Shown one piece after another: positions 54,067 to 64,000 of a stretch of DNA of 64,000 bases; the stretch's first letter is position 1; every line of letters starts with the position of its first letter. The notes beneath the pieces are model-generated. The model did no database searches and was not told where the DNA came from. It saw only the letters and a list, made by a program, of their open reading frames with translations. Made by a program: the position numbers and the translations under genes. Source of the stretch: Methylomicrobium sp. (GTDB taxonomy: Bacteria > Pseudomonadota > Gammaproteobacteria > Methylococcales > Methylomonadaceae). The stretch spans positions 23,923 through 87,922 of the forward strand of contig JAGXSU010000058.1 in assembly GCA_018333785.1 (NCBI GenBank), in the 5' to 3' direction.

Positions 54067-55193
54067 GAGGCTAAAAATTTTTTATGAGTGTGAATGGACA
54101 TGAGAATACCAAATCCCGCCAGCAGTGTAATCATCGATGTACCGCCGTAACTGACGAGCGGGAGAGGGACGCCGACAACAGGCAATATGCCGATTACCAT
54201 GCCCATATTAACGAAAACATAGACAAAAAAGGTAAATGACAAACTGCCCGCTAACAGTCGGCAATAGGTGTCTTGGGCTTGCAAGGCAATATAAAGACAG
54301 CGGCAGATAATCGCAAGGTAGATCAGCAGCAAAACGATACAGCCGATTAAACCGAATTCTTCGGCAAACACGGCAAAAATAAAATCGGTGGAGCTTTCGG
54401 GCAGAAAATCAAGCTGGGATTGCGTACTTCCCTGCCAGCCTTTGCCATAGAGGCCGCCGGAACCGATGGCAATTTTTGACTGGATGATATGGTAGCCTCT
54501 GCCCATGGGATCGGCTTCAGGATTTAGAAATGTCAAAACACGATCCCTTTGGTAATCACGCATGAAATGCCATATTACCGGTGTTAACGAGGCCAATACT
54601 ATGCTAACCGAGATGATGAACTTCCAGGAAAGACCCGCAAAATAAATGACGGCAGCGCCGGAACTGGCGACCAGAATAGACGTACCCAGATCGGGCTGTT
54701 TGGCTATCAGCAATGTTGGAATAAGAATATACAAACCGGCTATGCCCAGTTGTTTCCATCTGGGCGGTAGCGCCGTTTCGGAAAGATACCAGGCGATCAT
54801 CATGGGCGTTGTGATTTTTAACATTTCCGAGGGCTGAAACCGGAAAAAACCCAGGTCCAGCCAGCGTTGTGCGCCTTTGCCTATCTCGCCCATTATCAAA
54901 ACGGCGATCAGAAGGGCGACACCCATACCGTAGAGTAAGAGCGAATGACGTTTGAATTGATAAGGGTTAATGTGAGCCAGAACCGTCATTAGCACAAAAG
55001 CCGCACCAATGCGGGCGCCTTGGCGGACGAGAACCTGAATGTCCTGGCCGCTGGCGCTATAAAGTACCAGAAAGCTAAGGCCGGTGACCATCAGCAGTCC
55101 GGCAAGCAAAGGCACGTCAATATGAAGCTTTCTAAGAATATCGCCGATCAGGGAAGGCGGGTCCAGCTGTTCGCTGCGTAGTTCAATTTTCAT
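54063..55193 (-). CDS. rodA: RodA, SEDS peptidoglycan glycosyltransferase
   Basis: A 376-residue inner-membrane protein with about ten membrane helices. It is the SEDS-family polymerase of the elongasome. LTFLNPEADPMGRGYHIIQS and KIAIGSGGLYGKGWQGSTQS are SEDS signatures; LPESSTDFIFAVFAEEFGL and GVPLPLVSYGGTSMITLLAG close the catalytic half. It works with MrdA (encoded just upstream, overlapping by 11 bases). Confidence 0.96.
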   Translation of the reverse strand: MKIELRSEQLDPPSLIGDILRKLHIDVPLLAGLLMVTGLSFLVLYSASGQDIQVLVRQGARIGAAFVLMTVLAHINPYQFKRHSLLLYGMGVALLIAVLIMGEIGKGAQRWLDLGFFRFQPSEMLKITTPMMIAWYLSETALPPRWKQLGIAGLYILIPTLLIAKQPDLGTSILVASSGAAVIYFAGLSWKFIISVSIVLASLTPVIWHFMRDYQRDRVLTFLNPEADPMGRGYHIIQSKIAIGSGGLYGKGWQGSTQSQLDFLPESSTDFIFAVFAEEFGLIGCIVLLLIYLAIICRCLYIALQAQDTYCRLLAGSLSFTFFVYVFVNMGMVIGILPVVGVPLPLVSYGGTSMITLLAGFGILMSIHTHKKFLAS

Positions 55194-57030
55194 TGGCTTT
55201 ATCCTCCAAATACTGGCGAATCACTTGTCCGGCAATGGGCGCCGCAACGGTGCCTCCATGGCCGCCATTTTCGACAACAACGGCGACTGCGATCTGCGGG
55301 TCGTGCGCTGGTGCAAACGATATAAACAAAGCGTGGTCGCGGAGTTTAAAGTCAATTTGATTTTCATTGTATTTGGCGTCCTGTTTAACGGTAAAAACCT
55401 GAGCGGTTCCGGTTTTTCCGGCAATTTGATAATCAATGCCTCGGCTGATGACTTTGGCTGTGCCTCGGGCGCTATGCACAACGCTGACCATGGCTGAAGT
55501 GACCGTGTCTACATTTTGCGGTTTCAACGGCAATATTTTTGGTTCAGGTGCAGGTGGCAGCGAAGTGACGCCGTTTGTCACCAAATGGTCGACTAAATGA
55601 GGATTGACCACATTGCCTTTATTGGCAAGCGTTGCCGTTCCTCTGGCCAGTTGCAGCGGTGTAAATTGCGTATAGCCTTGGCCTATTCCGGTTATGACCG
55701 TTTCGCCGGGGTACCAGGACTGATTTCGGACTTTGCGTTTCCATTGTTTGGAAGGGAGTAGGCCGGGTTTTTCACCCACCAGATCGATGCCGGACATTTC
55801 ACCAAAACCAAATTCGGTCAGAAACGAATGAATCTTGTCTATGCTCAACGCTAACGCAAGCTCATAAAAATAAACGTCGCAAGATTGAACGATTGCTGCG
55901 TTCATGTCAATTGTGCCATGCCCGCCTTTTTTCCAGTCACGGTACTTATGCTTCACATTCGGTAATTGAAAGTAGCCAGGGCAGAATTTTCTTTGTGTCG
56001 GTGTGATTGCCTGGTGTTCTAGACCGGCAAGCGCCATAAAAGGCTTGATGGTCGATCCGGGAGGATATTGTCCACGCAGTGCCCGGTTGAACATGGGTCT
56101 TGCATCTGAGGTTTGCAGTTCGTTATAGCTGGTGCTGTCAATGCCATAGACAAAGGGATTGGGATCGAATCCGGGGCGGCTGGCAAATACCAGAACACCG
56201 CCTGTTTTAATATCGATCGCAACCACCGCGCCGTTGTAGATATCCAGTGCGTCATAAGCGGTTTTTTGTAAATCAATATCCAGGCTTAAGTACAGATTGG
56301 AACCGGCAATCGGGTCGATTGTTTTGATCGTGCTAATGGGGCGCGATTGGGCATTGGTTTCAATTTCAGCATAGCCTGATTTGCCATGCAGAGCTGTTTC
56401 ATAGGCCAGTTCAATACCCGCCTTACCAATGTGGTGACTGCCCCGGTATTCCGAAGCCGGCAAGCTTTTCAGTTCTTCTTCATTAATACGGCCGACATAA
56501 CCGATCACATGGGATGTCAAGACATCGTAAGGGTAATTTCTGACCAGCCGCGCTTGTATGTCAACGCCCGGAAAATAGGGTCTGACCGTTGCAAATCGGG
56601 CAATTTCCTCTTCGGACATGCGCAATAATAAAGGAATGCTGGTGAAGCGCTTTTCACGTTTTCTGAGTTTCTGGAAAAGCTCTATCTTTTCGTCCGGAAT
56701 TTCAAGCAGCTTTTGAAGGCGGGCAAGTGTGTCATCCATGTCTTTAATTTGTTCGGGAATCAATTCCAGGCTGAATGTCGGGGTGTTTTCGGCAAGCACT
56801 CGTCCTTTTCTATCGAAAATAATGCCGCGAGTGGGGGGTAGCGGCGCTATCTTGATGTGGTTGTTATTGGCCAGTGTCGAGTAATGATCGTGACCGATGA
56901 TTTGCAGGTAGATTAATCGGACGATGAGTCCGGTGCTTAACAAGCCGATAAAAATTAACGCAATTGCCGCCCGGCGGACAAAAATGCGATTTTCTTCATG
57001 GGTGTTTTTTAGGGTGTGCGATCTCGACAT
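55183..57030 (-). CDS. mrdA: Penicillin-binding protein 2 (elongation transpeptidase)
   Basis: A 615-residue class B PBP. One N-terminal membrane anchor (AAIALIFIGLLSTGLIVRLIY). TRGIIFDRKGRVLAENTPTF is the dimerisation region. Active-site motifs: PPGSTIKPFM (SxxK), SCDVYFYELA (SxD/N position), and AGKTGTAQVF (KTG). It makes the cross-links of the lateral wall with RodA. The gene sits six bases after mreD. Confidence 0.96.
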   Translation of the reverse strand: MSRSHTLKNTHEENRIFVRRAAIALIFIGLLSTGLIVRLIYLQIIGHDHYSTLANNNHIKIAPLPPTRGIIFDRKGRVLAENTPTFSLELIPEQIKDMDDTLARLQKLLEIPDEKIELFQKLRKREKRFTSIPLLLRMSEEEIARFATVRPYFPGVDIQARLVRNYPYDVLTSHVIGYVGRINEEELKSLPASEYRGSHHIGKAGIELAYETALHGKSGYAEIETNAQSRPISTIKTIDPIAGSNLYLSLDIDLQKTAYDALDIYNGAVVAIDIKTGGVLVFASRPGFDPNPFVYGIDSTSYNELQTSDARPMFNRALRGQYPPGSTIKPFMALAGLEHQAITPTQRKFCPGYFQLPNVKHKYRDWKKGGHGTIDMNAAIVQSCDVYFYELALALSIDKIHSFLTEFGFGEMSGIDLVGEKPGLLPSKQWKRKVRNQSWYPGETVITGIGQGYTQFTPLQLARGTATLANKGNVVNPHLVDHLVTNGVTSLPPAPEPKILPLKPQNVDTVTSAMVSVVHSARGTAKVISRGIDYQIAGKTGTAQVFTVKQDAKYNENQIDFKLRDHALFISFAPAHDPQIAVAVVVENGGHGGTVAAPIAGQVIRQYLEDKANEN

Positions 57031-57035
57031 GGCGC

Positions 57036-57518
57036 TTATCGGGAGCGATTATGGAGTCTAACTACCCGAAGAAAGGAGTAAACCAATGGCCAGCAAACAG
57101 TTCCTGTTAATACTGGCAGCCAGAACGATGCCTGAAATCTGAGAGGCGCATGCAGATTTTCCAGCCAAAAAGTCAGAAATTGTGAACAGAACAGGCATAG
57201 CATAATAAACAAACCTTGCTGCGGCAGAGGGTATTGGCGCAACCGTTTGTGCAGTTTAAGGCTGAAAAAAGCGGCCAGTGAATAAGTCAGCGCATGTAAT
57301 CCCAACATTCGCCCGGTCAATACATCGGTGAGGATGCCAACCGCCAGTCCAGTAAAAATGCCACGCCGTTCGGGCGAAGCTAAAGACCAGTAAATGACAG
57401 TCAGGAGTATCCAGTCAGGATTATAGGCCGTTAAGGGTTCCTGCCAGGGCGCAATTCTCAGGCACATTGCGAGAATAATGGAGAGGACGAACCGGAGCAG
57501 GCTGGATGGGCTATTCAT
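57036..57518 (-). CDS. mreD: MreD, rod-shape membrane protein
   Basis: A 160-residue membrane protein with about five helices (LRFVLSIILAMCLRIAPW, PDWILLTVIYWSLASPERRG, GLAVGILTDVLTGRMLGLHA). PDWILLTVIYW is typical of MreD. It acts with MreC and MreB. It overlaps mreC by eight bases. Confidence 0.95.
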   Translation of the reverse strand: MNSPSSLLRFVLSIILAMCLRIAPWQEPLTAYNPDWILLTVIYWSLASPERRGIFTGLAVGILTDVLTGRMLGLHALTYSLAAFFSLKLHKRLRQYPLPQQGLFIMLCLFCSQFLTFWLENLHAPLRFQASFWLPVLTGTVCWPLVYSFLRVVRLHNRSR

Positions 57519-58425
57519 GGTTTGGCTCGATACTTATTTCGGGCGTTTCCTGGCTGAATAAGGGCACGGGTTCTCTGTTGCTCCATACAATCAGTAATTC
57601 ACGGCTTTTGTTGAGTTGCGCCTTGGGAGTTGCAAAAATTTCTGCAAACGGTTTATTGGGTTGATAATTGATTTCGTCAACCACAGCTACCGGATAGCCT
57701 TGAGGAAACGCTCCGCCCAATCCTGACGTTATCAGTAAGTCGCCTTTTTTGATATCCGAATTGTTGGGTAAAAAAGGCAGTTTGATGCGGTTGATTTGAC
57801 CGCTGCCCACAGCGATCGTTCGCAGTCCGTTCCGGTTGACTTGAACCGGTATTGCATGGCTGGGGTCAGTGATAAGCATAACCTCAGAACTAAAGGGTAA
57901 AGCCCGGATGATTTGTCCGACAACCCCGTAGGCATCGAGCACCGGTTGTTCCGGATGGACGCCGAAGCGTGAGCCTTTATTAACCAGCACCACATGTTCG
58001 TAAGGTGCCAGATTGACCGAGAGCAGTTCGGCTACCAATACCTGTTCACCCAGCTTGAAAGATTTTTCCAGTAAAGCGCGCAAACGGATATTTTCACGTT
58101 CCAGTGCAGCAAATTTCAATAATTGAGTTTTATAAATCAACTCATCCTGTTTGAGTTTTTCGTTCTCTTCTTTTAGCTTGTGCATATTCATCACGGTTTC
58201 AACTGACGAAGAAATCAGATGGATAGGCGTATCTACCAGGTTGTGTATAGGGTACACCAGGAGTGACAGAGCGGCGCGAGCGCTCTCAAGGCGCGTTCCT
58301 CTGTGCTCTGTAATCAAGAGCGTCAAGGATAACAATACCGCGACCAGCAGGCGTGTGTTAAGCGATGGGCCGGTGGCAAATAGTGGGTTGATAGCGAAAT
58401 GCCTCTGGGAGCAAAAACAGGACAA
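57511..58425 (-). CDS. mreC: MreC, rod-shape periplasmic protein
   Basis: About 304 residues: a membrane anchor (LLVAVLLSLTLLITEHR), a coiled coil (MHKLKEENEKLKQDELIYKT), and a beta-domain (VVLVNKGSRFGVHPEQPV; GDLLITSGLGGAFPQGYPVA). MreC links the wall synthases to MreB. The start is uncertain. The only canonical candidate in frame upstream of the anchor is TTG 58425. Family members usually begin right at the NPLF-like segment, and an SD-like AGAGG precedes an ATC codon there (near 58392). A non-standard start is possible. Confidence 0.93.
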   Translation of the reverse strand: MSCFCSQRHFAINPLFATGPSLNTRLLVAVLLSLTLLITEHRGTRLESARAALSLLVYPIHNLVDTPIHLISSSVETVMNMHKLKEENEKLKQDELIYKTQLLKFAALERENIRLRALLEKSFKLGEQVLVAELLSVNLAPYEHVVLVNKGSRFGVHPEQPVLDAYGVVGQIIRALPFSSEVMLITDPSHAIPVQVNRNGLRTIAVGSGQINRIKLPFLPNNSDIKKGDLLITSGLGGAFPQGYPVAVVDEINYQPNKPFAEIFATPKAQLNKSRELLIVWSNREPVPLFSQETPEISIEPNHE

Positions 58426-58599
58426 TAAGCAAGACCAGTAGCGGCCGCTTTAATTATTTATTAGAAAAACGCATATTAGAATGTTCATTTCAAAATCCGG
58501 CAACTAAATTTTTCCGCTCCGCTATCTTCTGGAGCGAAGTAAATAGTAAGCCGGATTTTGATGTGTAACGCTTCTTTTATTAGATTGCCGGGTTGCCGG

Positions 58600-59679
<1,080 letters not shown>

Positions 59680-59752
59680 TTATCAATCATGCGGGTATTT
59701 GAGCAAGATATAAAGTATCATATTGTTATTAAATGTTAATGGAGTGAGCAAA

Positions 59753-60040
59753 GTGTCGTTAACGGCTGATGATGTAAAAAAAATCGCGCATTTGGCGCGT
59801 TTGGGGATTAACCCTCAAGATGAAGGCAACTATGCCCAGGATCTATCCGGTATTCTGGATTTGATGGTGCAAATGGGGTCGCTTGATACCAGCGAAGTAC
59901 TTCCCATGGCGCACCCGATGGATCAATCGCAACGTTTGCGTCCTGATAAAGTGACCGAACATAATCAACGGGAAAAGTTTCAGGCCATTGCGCCTCAGGT
60001 TGAGGAAGGTCTTTACCTGGTTCCCAAAGTCATTGAATAA
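59753..60040 (+). CDS. gatC: Aspartyl/glutamyl-tRNA amidotransferase subunit C
   Basis: A 95-residue protein from GTG 59753, with GGAG at the right spacing; the upstream ten residues of the longer frame are rejected. SLTADDVKKIAHLARLGI, EVLPMAHPMDQSQRLRPD and EEGLYLVPKVIE are GatC signatures. It stabilises GatA in the GatCAB complex that makes Gln-tRNA(Gln) or Asn-tRNA(Asn). A −35/−10-like pair (TTGAGC...TATTGT, about 59699-59726) is plausible but unproven. Confidence 0.95.
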   Translation: MSLTADDVKKIAHLARLGINPQDEGNYAQDLSGILDLMVQMGSLDTSEVLPMAHPMDQSQRLRPDKVTEHNQREKFQAIAPQVEEGLYLVPKVIE

Positions 60041-60215
60041 CAGGATTTAAAAGTGTTGTCCGAAATAGTGCAGACGGGACTCTTTATATCCATTTCAAAT
60101 ACAATCTAACTTGCATTCAACGCGTAAGCAGTTTCTCTCCTTATAGAAAGGATGGTGAAACCTTTACGCTGAACAGTGACAAAATTAATCAAAAATAACC
60201 GAGATTATATTGACC

Positions 60216-61667
60216 ATGCATAATAAAACCATCGCCGAACTGGCTAGAGGGTTACGCAGCGGCGAATTTTCGAGTGTCGAACTGACCCGGATTTTTCTTG
60301 ACAGAATTACCCAACACCAAAATCTCAATGCGTTTGTCACGGTAACTCCCGATCAAGCTTTGGCACAAGCGGAAGCGGCTGATAAAAGGTTAGCGGAAGG
60401 TTCCTCCGGATTGCTGACCGGTATACCCATCGCGCAAAAAGACATATTTTGCACGGATGGAGTTAAAACCAGTTGCGGTTCAAAAATGCTGGATAACTTT
60501 ATTGCTCCCTATGATGCGACCGTCGTAACTAAATTCAATGAAGCCGGGGCAGTGATGCTGGGCAAATTAAACATGGATGAATTTGCAATGGGTTCCTCCA
60601 ATGAAACCAGTTATTACGGTCCTGTTCTTAATCCCTGGGATACCAAGACAGTGCCGGGAGGTTCATCCGGTGGTTCTGCCGCTGCTGTCGCCGCTCGTCT
60701 GGTCCCCGGCGTAACAGGCACCGATACCGGTGGTTCGATCCGACAACCCGCTGCATTGTGCGGGATAACCGGATTGAAACCAACCTATGGCCGGGTATCA
60801 CGCTACGGCATGATCGCCTATGCCTCCAGTCTGGATCAGGGCGGTCCTATGACCAGAACCGCTGAAGATGCGGCCATGCTGTTGCAAACCATGGCCGGAT
60901 TTGATGAAAAAGATTCCACCAGCGTTGATAAGCCGGTACCGGATTATCTGGCAAGTATTAATCAGAAATTGGAAGGACTGACCATAGGCTTGCCCAAAGA
61001 ATTTTTTGGCGAAGGTCTTGATGCCGGGATTGCGGCTATTATCGAAACTGCTGTTGAAGAATACCGTCGGCTTGGGGCAACCGTCAAAGAAGTGTCCATG
61101 CCCAACCTGAAATATGCGATTCCGGCTTATTACATCATTGCGCCTGCAGAATGTTCGGCTAATTTATCCCGTTTTGACGGGGTCAGATTCGGTTATCGCT
61201 GTGAAAATCCGTCAGACCTGACTGATCTTTACACTCGATCAAGGGGCGAAGCCTTTGGCAAGGAAGTTAAACGGCGGATATTGATAGGCACTTATGCGTT
61301 ATCAGCCGGGTATTACGATGCTTATTATCTAAAAGCCCAAAAGGTGCGAAGGCTCATCAGCGAAGATTTTAAAAAGGCCTTATCAGAAGTCGACGTCATC
61401 ATGGGGCCGGTTACCCCGTCTACCGCGTTTGGCTTAGGCGAAAAAACCGGTGATCCGATTCAGATGTATTTGTCTGACATTTACACCATTGCGATTAATT
61501 TGGCCGGTCTTCCCGCCATTTCTATTCCGGCAGGGTTTTTAAATGCGATGCCGGTAGGTTTGCAAATCATAGGCCAGTATTTCGCTGAAGATCGTTTGCT
61601 GAATGTGGCGCATCAGTATCAGCAAGTCACCGATTGGCATCAGCGGTCCCCTAAAGGTTTTGAGTAA
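60216..61667 (+). CDS. gatA: Asp/Glu-tRNA amidotransferase subunit A
   Basis: A 483-residue amidase-signature enzyme that releases ammonia from Gln. The Ser-Ser-Lys triad lies in [16 protein letters not shown] (Lys), [18 protein letters not shown] (Ser) and [17 protein letters not shown] (Ser). [19 protein letters not shown] is also typical. ATG 60216 is chosen over TTG 60210. 175 bases separate it from gatC; gatB follows. Confidence 0.97.
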   Translation: MHNKTIAELARGLRSGEFSSVELTRIFLDRITQHQNLNAFVTVTPDQALAQAEAADKRLAEGSSGLLTGIPIAQKDIFCTDGVKTSCGSKMLDNFIAPYDATVVTKFNEAGAVMLGKLNMDEFAMGSSNETSYYGPVLNPWDTKTVPGGSSGGSAAAVAARLVPGVTGTDTGGSIRQPAALCGITGLKPTYGRVSRYGMIAYASSLDQGGPMTRTAEDAAMLLQTMAGFDEKDSTSVDKPVPDYLASINQKLEGLTIGLPKEFFGEGLDAGIAAIIETAVEEYRRLGATVKEVSMPNLKYAIPAYYIIAPAECSANLSRFDGVRFGYRCENPSDLTDLYTRSRGEAFGKEVKRRILIGTYALSAGYYDAYYLKAQKVRRLISEDFKKALSEVDVIMGPVTPSTAFGLGEKTGDPIQMYLSDIYTIAINLAGLPAISIPAGFLNAMPVGLQIIGQYFAEDRLLNVAHQYQQVTDWHQRSPKGFE

Positions 61668-61676
61668 GGAGAACAC

Positions 61677-63119
61677 ATGGACAATCAAAAATGGGAAGTT
61701 GTGATCGGTCTGGAAATTCATACCCAGCTGGCGACCCAATCCAAAATTTTTTCAGGAGCGCCTACCGCTTATGGCGCCGAGCCCAATGTTCAAGCCTGTG
61801 CCGTCGATTTGGGCTTGCCCGGTGTGCTTCCGGTTTTAAATGAAGAAGCGGTCAGGATGGCCGTTAAATTCGGTCTGGCCATTGAAGCCGAGATCGCGCC
61901 TTATTCAGTGTTCGCCCGGAAAAATTATTTTTACCCGGATTTACCCAAAGGCTATCAGATCAGTCAGTTCGAACTGCCTATCGTCGGCAAGGGCTATCTG
62001 GATATTGAGGTCGACGGTGTCAAAAAACGCATCGGAGTAACCCGCGCGCATTTGGAAGAAGATGCCGGTAAATCGCTGCATGAGGATTTTCATGGTTTGA
62101 CCGGAATCGATTTGAATCGCGCCGGTACACCGCTGCTGGAAATCGTTTCCGAGCCGGACATGCGCTCAGCCAAAGAGGCTGTGGCTTATATGCGGCAATT
62201 GCATGAATTGGTGCGTTATCTGGAAATTTGTGACGGTAACATGCAGGAAGGTTCTTTCCGCTGCGATGCCAATGTCTCGGTAAGGCCAAAAGGTCAAAGT
62301 GAATTCGGAACCCGTGCTGAAATCAAAAATATCAACTCGTTTAAATTTGTCGAAAAAGCCATCAACCATGAAATTGAAAGGCAGATTGATTTGATAGAGA
62401 TGGGCGGCAGAGTCGTCCAGGAAACCCGGCTATACGATGCCAATAAAGATGAAACGCGGTCCATGCGTAGCAAGGAAGAAGCCAACGATTACCGTTATTT
62501 TCCGGATCCCGATTTGCTGCCGGTGTCTATTTCCGAAGCATTAAAAGCACAAATCAAAGCCACTCTGCCGGAATTGCCGGGTGCTAAAAAGTTACGCTTT
62601 ATCGAGCAATACGGCCAGGATGATGAAAGCGCCACCACGCTGACTTCATCGCGCGAGTTAGCCGATTTTTACGAACAAGTGGTTCAGCAATCAGGTGGAC
62701 AAGCCAAACTGGCTACCAACTGGATGACCGGCGATGTGCTGGGTGCGCTCAACAAAGCCGGTTTGGATATCAGTCATTGCCCGGTCCGCCCTGAGCGCTT
62801 GTCCGGTCTGATCAAACGCATTGCCGATAACACCATTTCAGGCAAAATCGCCAAACAGGTATTCGATAAATTGTGGAACGGCACCGCCACGGCCGATGAA
62901 ATCATCGAGCAGGACGGTCTGGTGCAAATCACCGACATGGGGGCGATCGAAGCTATTATTGATACCATCATTGCCAATAACCAGGGCCAGGTCGAACAAT
63001 TCCGCAGTGGCAAAGATAAGGTGTTTGGCTTTTTCGTCGGGCAGGTGATGAAGGAGACCCAGGGTAAGGCTAATCCTGCCGAGGTCAATAAGATGCTGAT
63101 GGCGAAGTTAAAGGGTTAA
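61677..63119 (+). CDS. gatB: Asp/Glu-tRNA amidotransferase subunit B
   Basis: A 480-residue subunit that activates the tRNA-bound Asp/Glu and amidates it. [71 protein letters not shown] and [13 protein letters not shown] are signatures. The C-terminal helical YqeY-like domain ends [28 protein letters not shown] precedes ATG 61677. No glutaminyl- or asparaginyl-tRNA synthetase gene is nearby to say which tRNA is used. Confidence 0.97.
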   Translation: MDNQKWEVVIGLEIHTQLATQSKIFSGAPTAYGAEPNVQACAVDLGLPGVLPVLNEEAVRMAVKFGLAIEAEIAPYSVFARKNYFYPDLPKGYQISQFELPIVGKGYLDIEVDGVKKRIGVTRAHLEEDAGKSLHEDFHGLTGIDLNRAGTPLLEIVSEPDMRSAKEAVAYMRQLHELVRYLEICDGNMQEGSFRCDANVSVRPKGQSEFGTRAEIKNINSFKFVEKAINHEIERQIDLIEMGGRVVQETRLYDANKDETRSMRSKEEANDYRYFPDPDLLPVSISEALKAQIKATLPELPGAKKLRFIEQYGQDDESATTLTSSRELADFYEQVVQQSGGQAKLATNWMTGDVLGALNKAGLDISHCPVRPERLSGLIKRIADNTISGKIAKQVFDKLWNGTATADEIIEQDGLVQITDMGAIEAIIDTIIANNQGQVEQFRSGKDKVFGFFVGQVMKETQGKANPAEVNKMLMAKLKG

Positions 63120-63155
63120 TTTGTCTTTTTGCAGGTAATCATTTTGTATCAGCCG

Positions 63156-63205
63156 GGTAGGTTGGGGTTAAGTCGGAGAGCCTGCCTCAACCTACACTGA
63201 ATAAT
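63156..63205. repeat. TAGGTTGGG-type repeat, copy 3 (short)
   Basis: GGTAGGTTGGGGTTAAGTCG and CCTCAACCTACACTGAATAA form an inverted pair. It shares the arms of 33177-33304 and 44217-44296, with a different centre. It lies between gatB and the convergent HdeD-like gene. Confidence 0.65.
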
Positions 63206-63217
63206 AACCGCTAACGA

Positions 63218-63817
63218 TCAGGAGTTCACGGGCTCCTGGGTTTTGTGGGCTTTAACCCAATAAGCAAACATTATGCCCGCCCATCCTCGCAACCCGATTT
63301 CGGAGCTAAGGCATAAGGCAAGAAACCAGACGGCTGATGAGGGCCATTCCAGCCAGATAAGCAGGCCGAGGAAAATAGATATTCCGGCGCCTACCGATGT
63401 CGATATCATATTGGGTAACTGTGTGGCATAGGCCAGAGTCAGTCGAAATATCCCTTTGATCATTAAAAATGCTGCAATCAAAAGACTCAGTCTGATGGGG
63501 TCGTCTCCGATGCTGAATATGATCAAGCCGGAAACCACGACATCCAATACACCGTTTTGCAAGTTAAGAAAAAAACTTCTCAAATCCTTAGTAATAGCTG
63601 CATCGAAACATTCCAGGCAACCGACAATAAAAATAACTACGCCACAAACAGGCAGCCAGGAGAAATCCCTTATATCCATGATGATTACATCAGGTTTAAA
63701 TAAGGTGGAGAATGCCAAAAGTGTTCCGGCAATTAACATGACTATTCCCCGAAACAGCAGCCTGCGCCAATCAGTTCCGGCATATTCCAAATTGGAAAAG
63801 TTCTCACGCAGTTTCAT
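63218..63817 (-). CDS. HdeD-like (DUF308) membrane protein
   Basis: A 199-residue protein with about six membrane helices (LFRGIVMLIAGTLLAFSTLF, WLPVCGVVIFIVGCLECFDA, LSLLIAAFLMIKGIFRLTLA). GIVMLIAGTLLAF and LLIAAFLMIKGIFRLTLAY fit the DUF308 repeat pattern. E. coli HdeD is linked to acid resistance, but homologues are broadly distributed and their role is unknown. Confidence 0.82.
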   Translation of the reverse strand: MKLRENFSNLEYAGTDWRRLLFRGIVMLIAGTLLAFSTLFKPDVIIMDIRDFSWLPVCGVVIFIVGCLECFDAAITKDLRSFFLNLQNGVLDVVVSGLIIFSIGDDPIRLSLLIAAFLMIKGIFRLTLAYATQLPNMISTSVGAGISIFLGLLIWLEWPSSAVWFLALCLSSEIGLRGWAGIMFAYWVKAHKTQEPVNS

Positions 63818-63850
63818 TTTTCCTCCACTTTTTTATTAAACAAAAAATAA

Positions 63851-64000
63851 CCTGGTTATAAAGTTGTTTCAGCCCTTTCGGCAGTGCCTAAGGAGGCAAC
63901 GGGTTGTTCGGCAAAGGCTTTGTCAGCATGGATGCTGGCATAGAGCCTATAGGGATGTATTTACGGCGTCCTTTGACGGGCACCCCGGTGCCGAATTTCG
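63851..64000. repeat. TIR-like end plus ORF-like repeat at the window end
   Basis: CCTGGTTATAAAGTTGTTTC, then AGCC (63851-63874), resembles the left terminus of the 10614-10786 element. From 63872 the sequence matches 52728-52857 reversed (GGCAGTGCCTAAGGAGGCAA, then CGGGTTGTTCGGCAAAGG). It keeps the frame LFGKGFVSMDAGIEPIGMYL. The repeat runs off the window. Confidence 0.7.

Overview
The window reads as chromosomal DNA of a gammaproteobacterium, most likely a methanotroph of the order Methylococcales. This taxonomic call is an inference. It rests on two PEP-CTERM proteins (one with the VPLPAA-type tail), a gammaproteobacterial mre-mrd-mltB-dacA-lipBA block, a CbpA/CbpM pair, a fused ThiS-ThiG, and many small palindromic repeats of the kind that crowd methanotroph genomes. 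No rRNA, tRNA, CRISPR array, prophage or complete multi-gene transposon was seen.

Layout. 0.2-4.3 kb: ATP-grasp protein, old-yellow-enzyme reductase, cbpA-cbpM. 4.8-10.4 kb: spondin-domain PEP-CTERM protein, then a minus-strand unit of response regulator, histidine kinase, beta-barrel protein and cupredoxin-like protein. 10.8-15 kb: housekeeping (aroG, thiSG, trmB, HMCES-type SRAP protein, cupin). 15.1-19.3 kb: accessory patch with a REP-associated transposase between inverted REPs, a decayed second copy, a ClpP-like periplasmic protein, a HEPN/AbiU2-like protein, and a DUF433/DUF5615 toxin-antitoxin pair whose toxin gene looks frameshifted. 19.4-25.6 kb: GH17-like lipoprotein, photolyase, CIA30, NDH-2-like oxidoreductase, MsrQ-like haem protein, S1 protease. 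25.7-35.7 kb: a segment bracketed by two inverted copies of a MITE-like element, holding thyA-lgt, an FSA-type aldolase, a transglutaminase, a chain-length-determinant protein carrying a degenerate tyrosine-recombinase domain, and a membrane GH17 protein. 35.8-48.4 kb: envelope and accessory genes, including a hydroxylase/sulfotransferase/acetyltransferase group beside a phage-tail-collar protein, a second PEP-CTERM protein, a vWA-TSP3-OmpA lipoprotein and a DUF4105 outer-membrane protein. 48.5-59.6 kb: a long minus-strand block mreBCD-mrdA-rodA-mltB-dacA-dat-ybeD-lipB-lipA for cell elongation, peptidoglycan maturation and lipoylation. 59.7-63.1 kb: gatCAB. 63.2-64 kb: HdeD-like membrane protein and a repeat.

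The strongest oddity is the gene at 31146-33131. A two-transmembrane Wzz/GumC-like polysaccharide co-polymerase carries, where a tyrosine kinase might be expected, a domain that aligns with phage integrases but has lost most catalytic residues. It lies next to a membrane-bound GH17 protein. The window is also rich in short repeats of at least six types (REP cores, two TIR-bounded elements, a TAGGTTGGG repeat, an ORF-like repeat and a TATCATCAAA repeat), several nested inside one another.
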